Shown here: positions 5,798 through 9,059 of the stretch, one piece after another
Layout of the letters: every line of letters begins with the position of its first letter
Numbering within the stretch: position 1 is the stretch's first letter
Assembly: GCA_040752395.1 (NCBI GenBank)
Contig: JBFMHD010000117.1
Coordinates: 1 to 9,059 of the forward strand
DNA length: 9,059 nt
Source: JBFMHD01 sp040752395 [NCBI: Candidatus Hydrogenedentota bacterium]
GTDB taxonomy: Bacteria; JBFMHD01
Direction of reading: 5' to 3'
Program-made: the position numbers and the translations under genes
The notes under the pieces: generated by a model
Told to the model about the DNA's origin: nothing
Database searches by the model: none
The model's input: only the letters and a program-made list of their open reading frames with translations

Positions 5798-7753
5798 CTA
5801 CCATGAACCTAAGGATTGAAGTCTTGATATGGCGGTCTGGTTCTGTGGGTCGAGCTCGACAACTTTTCTGTATAAAATAAAACTCTCTTTTAACATATTA
5901 TTTACTCTGTAAATCTCAGCAAGGTTCAATAAACCATCAACATATCCGGGGTTTAACATAATATTAAATTGATATTGTGTGATGGCGGTCTGGAGATCAC
6001 CAAGGAAATACAGGGCATTCGCATAATTGTTTCTATAATCAGGGCTTAAGGGGTCGAGTTTCATAGCTTTCTCGAATAATCGCATTGCTTTTTCTTTTTC
6101 ACCTGCTTCATAATACATAAACGCAAGTTTAGTTAGCCCGGCTGGATATAATGGATAAATCTTTAGATATTTTTGTATAAACGAAGCCATCTTTTCTCGG
6201 TTACCCAATTTTTCATAACATAACCCTATTCTGTATGGCAGCATTACGAAATACGGTGCTAAATTTTTTAGATTGTAATAGATATTTAAGGAAGAGTTAT
6301 AATTGTTTCTGTCATATTCATTAGTTCCATAAAAATATAACGCTTCGATGTAATTTTTATCCAGTCTCAAGGTTGTCTCATAAAGTTTTTTTGCTGTATC
6401 GTAATCATTATTTCTTGAATGTCTTACAGCTTCTCCAAGATAAAAATCAGATAAAAAAAGATTACTCACTGCAAATATTATAACGAAGATTGAAAGAATA
6501 ACACTTATTATCTTTCTTGCTTCTTGCTTCTTGCTTCTTGCTTCTTGCTCAATTCCTGGATTAATAAAAATAGATAGCGCCATCCCTAAAATTAACCAGA
6601 AGAATATATTATTCTGAATATATCTAAAATTAACACAGGTAGCATTGTGACTCATATATGCTATAAAGCCAAAGATAAATCCCTTCCTTATAACCTCGAC
6701 TTCTTTATTTTTACAGTGAAACTTAAAAATCCTGTAAATTATAAGTAAAATAATAGATACAAATAAGGATAAACCGATAACACCCTCCTCAACCAGAACC
6801 TCAAGATATTCATTGTGGGTATGAACCGTTTCGTTATTAATATTATGTTCAAATTTTAATACCTCAATCGGCCGAAAACCCGGGTAAATTATTCTAAAAG
6901 TGCCTCTACCAGTACCTTTTAAAAAGTTCTCTTGGATCATATCAAGGGTTGTTCTATAGGTATCTATTCTGAATGCGCTGGTACCGACATAACCAAACGA
7001 TTTAACAAACTTTTCTCCCATCGGACTTGTAAAAAAATAGATGAAAAATAATGATACGAAGATAAAAATATATATTTTATAAGATGGTTTAAGCCATAGT
7101 GCGCGAGTTGTGTACAATATAAATATTATAAAAAACAGAATAGATACTATAAATCCTAAAAACGCACCCTTTGATTCAATCTCAAATAGGGAGTAAAGCA
7201 GAATAATACCTGTAAATGTAAATATCCCTATCTTTATTATTCTACGATTATTGATACAATACAAAAGATACATAAGTAGAACAGGAAAGATAAATATAAC
7301 AAACGCACCGAGAAAATTCTTATTTCCAAAAGACGAGAATAAAATAGCACCCCCAAAATCCATAAATCCAAATCGTATAAAGCCCATAATGATGCATAGC
7401 AATCCAAAAAGTATTATAAATACACCAAAATTTTTCACTATCTCTTTATTTTGGAAATAATTTGCAGTATATATAGAAAAAACTATCATTCCTATATCAT
7501 AGACTATTTCTCTTATTACGCTGATTTTAAAATCCGAGATAAAAATCTGGATTATTCTATAGATTAACAATAAAAATACTAAATATATTAACGGGTCTTT
7601 AAAATTGATTACAGGTTTATGGAATATAATTATTATACTGATTAAAATAAAAAATAGAGCATATTTTATCTGTATCTCAAAATAATTTGAATAAGATACA
7701 GATAAACCCACGAGAAGAACTAATAACTGAATTAAATCAATATATTTTCTCAC
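5798..7753 (-). CDS. O-antigen ligase/polymerase-family membrane protein with C-terminal TPRs
   Basis: This 651-residue inner-membrane protein is of the Wzy/WaaL (Wzy_C) superfamily, which joins or polymerises lipid-linked polysaccharide on the periplasmic face. Residues 1-400 hold about ten or more hydrophobic helices. Family marks are GNKNFLGAF (143-151), SKGAFLGF near 194-201, GTGRGTFRIIYP (280-291) and the periplasmic-loop block HTHNEYLEVLVEEGVIGL (311-328). Another helix at 415-435 is followed by TPR units from about 437 to 645 (for example AYY-like AFMYYEAGEKEKAMRLFEKA at 544-563). A linker EQEARSKKQEARK (402-414), encoded by 7-bp repeats, separates the halves. The start is GTG 7751-7753, with no clear Shine-Dalgarno. 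Ligase versus polymerase, or a glycosylation role of the TPR type (PglL-like), cannot be decided. It may formerly have overlapped the lipoprotein gene now at 8356-8724. Confidence 0.8.
   Translation of the reverse strand: MRKYIDLIQLLVLLVGLSVSYSNYFEIQIKYALFFILISIIIIFHKPVINFKDPLIYLVFLLLIYRIIQIFISDFKISVIREIVYDIGMIVFSIYTANYFQNKEIVKNFGVFIILFGLLCIIMGFIRFGFMDFGGAILFSSFGNKNFLGAFVIFIFPVLLMYLLYCINNRRIIKIGIFTFTGIILLYSLFEIESKGAFLGFIVSILFFIIFILYTTRALWLKPSYKIYIFIFVSLFFIYFFTSPMGEKFVKSFGYVGTSAFRIDTYRTTLDMIQENFLKGTGRGTFRIIYPGFRPIEVLKFEHNINNETVHTHNEYLEVLVEEGVIGLSLFVSIILLIIYRIFKFHCKNKEVEVIRKGFIFGFIAYMSHNATCVNFRYIQNNIFFWLILGMALSIFINPGIEQEARSKKQEARKIISVILSIFVIIFAVSNLFLSDFYLGEAVRHSRNNDYDTAKKLYETTLRLDKNYIEALYFYGTNEYDRNNYNSSLNIYYNLKNLAPYFVMLPYRIGLCYEKLGNREKMASFIQKYLKIYPLYPAGLTKLAFMYYEAGEKEKAMRLFEKAMKLDPLSPDYRNNYANALYFLGDLQTAITQYQFNIMLNPGYVDGLLNLAEIYRVNNMLKESFILYRKVVELDPQNQTAISRLQSLGSW
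6514..6548. repeat. Five perfect tandem copies of TTCTTGC inside the ligase gene
   Basis: Units lie at 6514-6520, 6521-6527, 6528-6534, 6535-6541 and 6542-6548. On the coding strand the unit is GCAAGAA, and it encodes the basic linker between the membrane half and the TPR half. The unit length is not a multiple of three, so gain or loss of one or two units shifts the frame. In both other frames a stop follows within 20 codons. The same unit reappears at 8772-8785 outside the gene. Confidence 0.85.
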
Positions 7754-7767
7754 TGAATTATTATCAA
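7741..7767. repeat. 27-bp direct repeat, left copy (ligase start side)
   Basis: This segment matches 8347-8373 at 25 of 27 positions (differences at 7754 and 7759). Read on the minus strand, it holds five codons LIIIQ and a TGA overlapping the ligase GTG start, then the first ligase codons MRKY. The LIIIQ-stop part copies the end of the lipoprotein gene on the other side of hicAB. Confidence 0.75.
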
Positions 7768-7773
7768 CAATAT

Positions 7774-7802
7774 AATATAACTTATCTGATATATATTATC
7801 AA
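7774..7802 (-). promoter_or_regulatory. Candidate promoter for the ligase gene
   Basis: On the minus strand TTGATA (complement of 7797-7802) and TATATT (complement of 7774-7779) are separated by 17 bases, with the GTG start 20 bases further on. The elements lie inside the presumed hicAB insert, so the insert may have brought the present promoter of the ligase gene. It is divergent from the hicA promoter. Confidence 0.4.
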
Positions 7803-7817
7803 GACTTTTTTAATTTT

Positions 7818-7845
7818 TTGACAAATTAAGTTGTTTTGATATATT
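7818..7845 (+). promoter_or_regulatory. Candidate hicA promoter (leaderless type)
   Basis: A perfect TTGACA at 7818-7823 and TATATT at 7840-7845 are separated by 16 bases. Only 6 bases lie between the -10 and the ATG at 7852, and no Shine-Dalgarno is visible, so transcription would begin at or beside the start codon and the hicA message would be leaderless. HicB-type proteins often repress their own promoter, but no clear operator palindrome was picked out. Confidence 0.5.
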
Positions 7846-7851
7846 TAAATT

Positions 7852-8076
7852 ATGAGCGGATTAGGCAATATAAAAGCAAAAGATATTGAAAAAGTACTTT
7901 CTAAATCAAATTATAAATTTCATCATCAAAGAGGAAGCCATAGATATTATGTGTTAGGGAACAAAATAATCGGTGTTCCTCAACATAAAGGTAAAACATT
8001 AGGTGTTGGTTTATGTCATAAAATTATTACTAAAGATATGGGTATTACGATAGATGAATTTTTAAAATTAATTTAA
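7852..8076 (+). CDS. hicA: HicA-family mRNA interferase toxin
   Basis: This 74-residue YcfA/HicA-type toxin has a double-stranded-RNA-binding-like fold and cleaves mRNA independently of the ribosome. Family marks are IKAKDIEKVLSKSNYKFHHQ at the N-terminus, then RGSHRYY (about 27-33), whose His is the catalytic residue in characterised HicA. The closing block is PQHKGKTLGVGL followed by I-x-KDMGIT-x-DEFL. Length is normal and the gene looks intact. It stands first, hicB following after 11 bases, the common order. No Shine-Dalgarno precedes it, while hicB has a very strong one, which would favour antitoxin over toxin synthesis. Confidence 0.88.
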   Translation: MSGLGNIKAKDIEKVLSKSNYKFHHQRGSHRYYVLGNKIIGVPQHKGKTLGVGLCHKIITKDMGITIDEFLKLI

Positions 8077-8082
8077 GGGAGG
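8075..8082 (+). promoter_or_regulatory. Strong Shine-Dalgarno for hicB
   Basis: AAGGGAGG overlaps the end of the hicA stop codon and lies 5 bases before the hicB ATG. The contrast with hicA, which has no such site, suggests differential translation of antitoxin and toxin. Confidence 0.65.
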
Positions 8083-8087
8083 TTAAC

Positions 8088-8324
8088 ATGCAAACTATTG
8101 AATATAAAGTAGTTATTCAAAAAGATGAAGAGAATAGAAGTTGGTGGGCATATTGTCCTGATTTGCCAGGTTGTAATTCAATAGGGGATACATTAGAAGA
8201 AGTAAAAATAAATATTAAAGAAGCAATTTTAGGCTATTTGGAAGTGTTAGAATCAATGAAAAAGGATGTTCCTATGCCATCAGAAGATAATTTAATTATT
8301 GAAAAAGTACCAATAACTATTTAA
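8088..8324 (+). CDS. hicB: HicB-family antitoxin (short form, no DNA-binding domain seen)
   Basis: This 78-residue HicB-like protein is expected to bind and neutralise HicA. It has the partial RNase-H-like fold of the family: YKVVIQKDEENRSWWAYCPDLPGCNSIGDTLEEV, in which the Y-x-PDLPGC-x-S-x-GDT-x-EE core is diagnostic. Then come NIKEAILGYLEVLE and the PMPSED segment that usually follows. The protein ends soon after (IIEKVPITI), so the C-terminal helix-turn-helix or ribbon-helix-helix domain of longer HicB proteins is absent. Autorepression, if any, would need another regulator or DNA contact by the complex. Confidence 0.88.
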   Translation: MQTIEYKVVIQKDEENRSWWAYCPDLPGCNSIGDTLEEVKINIKEAILGYLEVLESMKKDVPMPSEDNLIIEKVPITI

Positions 8325-8329
8325 GAGAA

Positions 8330-8366
8330 AGGAGATATGGATATCCTATATTTTCTCACGGAATAA
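8330..8366 (+). other. Orphan ribosome site and ATG cut off at the cassette edge
   Basis: AAGGAGAT at 8330-8336 (GGAG at 8331-8334) is followed by ATG 8337-8339, a frame of nine codons that stops at 8364-8366. The frame crosses into the right copy of the 27-bp repeat after about three codons. It looks like the start of a third gene that followed hicB in the donor and was cut at the insertion boundary. A chance purine run is possible. Confidence 0.3.
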
Positions 8367-8373
8367 TTATCAA
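8347..8373. repeat. 27-bp direct repeat, right copy (lipoprotein end side)
   Basis: Partner of 7741-7767. On the minus strand it contains the last five codons LIIIP and the TGA of the lipoprotein gene, the TGA overlapping a GTG that opens a four-codon copy of the ligase start (MRKY) before the sequence diverges at 8346. Confidence 0.75.
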
Positions 8374-8724
8374 TGAATTTTCATACCCGCCATATCTATC
8401 TCTGCTTGGATTAGACGGATCAAATTCCCACCGTTCACCGAGATTAATAACAAATTTATACTGATGTCTGCCTTTCTCAAGCGGTACAACTACCGTCCAT
8501 ATCCCCTTTTCATTTTTTTTAAGATCTATCCTCTGTCTTTGTGTCCCGTATTCCCAATCATTAAAAGTTCCTGCAAGTTGCACCTCTCTTGCTGTCGGGT
8601 CATCAAATTGAAAAAGCCAGCCATCTTCAACCTGATGTGGCGGCGGCAACCGATCCTTAACTACACTTAGAACGTTGCATCCAATAAATAATACTGAGAC
8701 AATAAAAAAAACGATATACCTCAT
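8356..8724 (-). CDS. Lipoprotein with an AMPK-type glycogen-binding (CBM48) domain
   Basis: This 122-residue product has a lipoprotein signal, MRYIVFFIVSVLFIGC. Cys16 is the presumed lipidation site, with FIG as an acceptable lipobox. The rest is one CBM48/AMPK-beta-type carbohydrate-binding domain: DGWLFQFDDP, then VQLAGTFNDW (W57), GIW (W76), HQYKF (K90), W99, DPSNP and N116. W57, K90, W99 and N116 align with the glucan-contacting Trp, Lys, Trp and Asn known in AMPK beta. I start at ATG 8722-8724 because AGAGGAG lies 8 bases upstream and the signal peptide begins there. A longer frame to 8778 would bury the signal. The domain stands alone with no catalytic partner, so it probably tethers or senses a glucan-like polymer in the envelope. 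Context next to a polysaccharide ligase fits envelope glycan work, but this is inference. Confidence 0.82.
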   Translation of the reverse strand: MRYIVFFIVSVLFIGCNVLSVVKDRLPPPHQVEDGWLFQFDDPTAREVQLAGTFNDWEYGTQRQRIDLKKNEKGIWTVVVPLEKGRHQYKFVINLGERWEFDPSNPSRDRYGGYENSLIIIP

Positions 8725-8732
8725 CTTAATAT

Positions 8733-8739
8733 CTCCTCT
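8733..8739 (-). promoter_or_regulatory. Shine-Dalgarno deciding the lipoprotein start
   Basis: AGAGGAG on the minus strand is separated by 8 bases from ATG 8722-8724. It supports the 122-residue product beginning with the lipoprotein signal over longer in-frame starts further upstream. Confidence 0.7.
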
Positions 8740-8762
8740 GAAAAACATTGTAACTCTAATGA

Positions 8763-9059
8763 TATCAAGTAGAAGCAAGAAGCAAGATAACGGAAGAAGT
8801 GAGAGGTATCAGGAGAGGCTACAGGCTACAGGCTACGGACTACAGCCGGCTGGAGCCAAAAGCCCGGAGCCTGAAGCCAACATCCTTTAAAAAATTCAAA
8901 ATACAAAATGCAGAAATCTGGGGTCAGCAACCAGAATTTAGAACGCAAGAACGCAATAGTGTAGAGCGCAAAGCCGGTACAGGGATAACGTTGACCAACG
9001 GAGCCATTACTCAGACTATCTATGTATCCGGGACCGGCGCCCAGACGCTCGATTTTTCG
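8763..9059 (+). CDS. Possible 5' part of a gene running off the window
   Basis: This plus-strand frame is open from the stop at 8760-8762 to the window end (99 codons). The only usual start codon in its first part is GTG 8799, with a poor ribosome site, so the true start may be later or the frame fortuitous. The first two thirds are encoded by 7- and 8-bp repeats and give a low-complexity basic sequence. From about 8970 the DNA becomes visibly richer in G+C, and the product (TGITLTNGAITQTIYVSG, then GTGAQTLDFS) resembles beta-rich surface or repeat proteins. The family is not recognised. The last 90 bases are the part most likely to be real coding sequence. Confidence 0.25.
8770..8881. repeat. 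Field of degenerate 7-bp repeats
   Basis: Two copies of GAAGCAA occur at 8772-8785. AGGCTAC repeats at 8816-8822, 8823-8829 and 8830-8836, followed by the variant GGACTAC at 8837-8843. AGCC then recurs at exact 7-base steps at 8854, 8861, 8868 and 8875. A tandem 8-base unit GAACGCAA follows at 8941-8956. The first unit is the same heptamer as in the ligase gene. These are short-period arrays, not CRISPR repeats. Confidence 0.7.

Larger units (their letters stand above)
7741..8373. mobile_element. Candidate inserted hicAB cassette bounded by 27-bp direct repeats
   Basis: The two copies of the 27-bp repeat enclose only hicA, hicB and two divergent promoters, an insert of about 580 bases. No transposase, integrase or convincing terminal inverted repeat is present. 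The repeat corresponds to a former stop-start junction between two minus-strand genes, so the natural reading is insertion with duplication of the target. Duplication through unequal recombination or template switching is an alternative. This is a call on arrangement, not on any known element family. Confidence 0.4.

Noticed and set aside
7741-8373. The repeat-flanked hicAB segment as a known insertion sequence
   Set aside because: It has no transposase and no terminal inverted repeats at the expected ends; only the direct repeats and the toxin-antitoxin pair are seen.
8770-8881. Short regular repeats considered as a CRISPR array
   Set aside because: Units are 7 bases with no unique spacers; CRISPR repeats are about 23-50 bases with spacers of similar length.
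8675-8890. Plus-strand open frame of 71 codons across the lipoprotein start and the heptamer field
   Set aside because: Its first part is antisense to the lipoprotein signal sequence and its end is low-complexity repeat; there is no ribosome site and no recognisable domain.

Overview
The window is A+T-rich (about one third G+C by eye). It reads as the genome of an anaerobic bacterium with an outer envelope. Reasons: it has two radical-SAM enzymes of the siroheme-dependent heme route (AhbC and AhbD), which is typical of sulfate reducers, many uncultured anaerobic bacteria and archaea. It also has a bacterial lipoprotein signal, an O-antigen ligase/polymerase-type membrane protein, a queuosine enzyme and a HicAB pair. 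Degenerate 7-bp repeats of this kind are, from memory, common in genomes of uncultured candidate phyla, but the sequence alone does not fix the phylum.

Layout. Positions 1-595 hold no intact gene, only decayed minus-strand remnants: one resembles the N-terminus of a PIN-domain (VapC-like) toxin and one is unidentified. Positions 596-4889 are a tight plus-strand operon: ahbC, queH, ahbD and a NapH-NapG-like membrane polyferredoxin. The first three genes overlap or nearly touch, and the fourth follows after a 32-base gap with its own Shine-Dalgarno. Positions 4890-5111 are a spacer with a possible trace of an IS110-type transposase on the minus strand. Positions 5112-5779 encode a nucleotidyltransferase-fold protein and a 56-residue partner overlapping it by four bases. 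Positions 5798-7753 (minus) encode a 651-residue Wzy/WaaL-type protein with C-terminal TPRs, and the linker between its two halves is encoded by five perfect copies of a 7-bp repeat. Positions 7852-8324 (plus) are hicA-hicB. Positions 8356-8724 (minus) encode a small lipoprotein with an AMPK-type glycogen-binding (CBM48) domain. The right edge is a field of 7-bp repeats running into a possible partial gene that leaves the window.

How the genes may work together. AhbC and AhbD catalyse the last two steps from didecarboxysiroheme to heme b. The membrane polyferredoxin could supply or accept electrons for them, but that link rests only on position. QueH makes queuosine and has no obvious reason to be in a heme operon beyond also being an iron-sulfur enzyme.

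The most instructive structural observation is on the right. The hicAB cassette is flanked by a 27-bp direct repeat (25 of 27 identical) that spans the end of the lipoprotein gene and the start of the ligase gene. The simplest reading is that the lipoprotein gene once overlapped the ligase gene by GTGA, and that hicAB inserted at this junction and duplicated it. The second is the 7-bp repeat inside the ligase gene: any copy-number change not divisible by three would remove the TPR half within 20 codons, so it could act as a phase switch.
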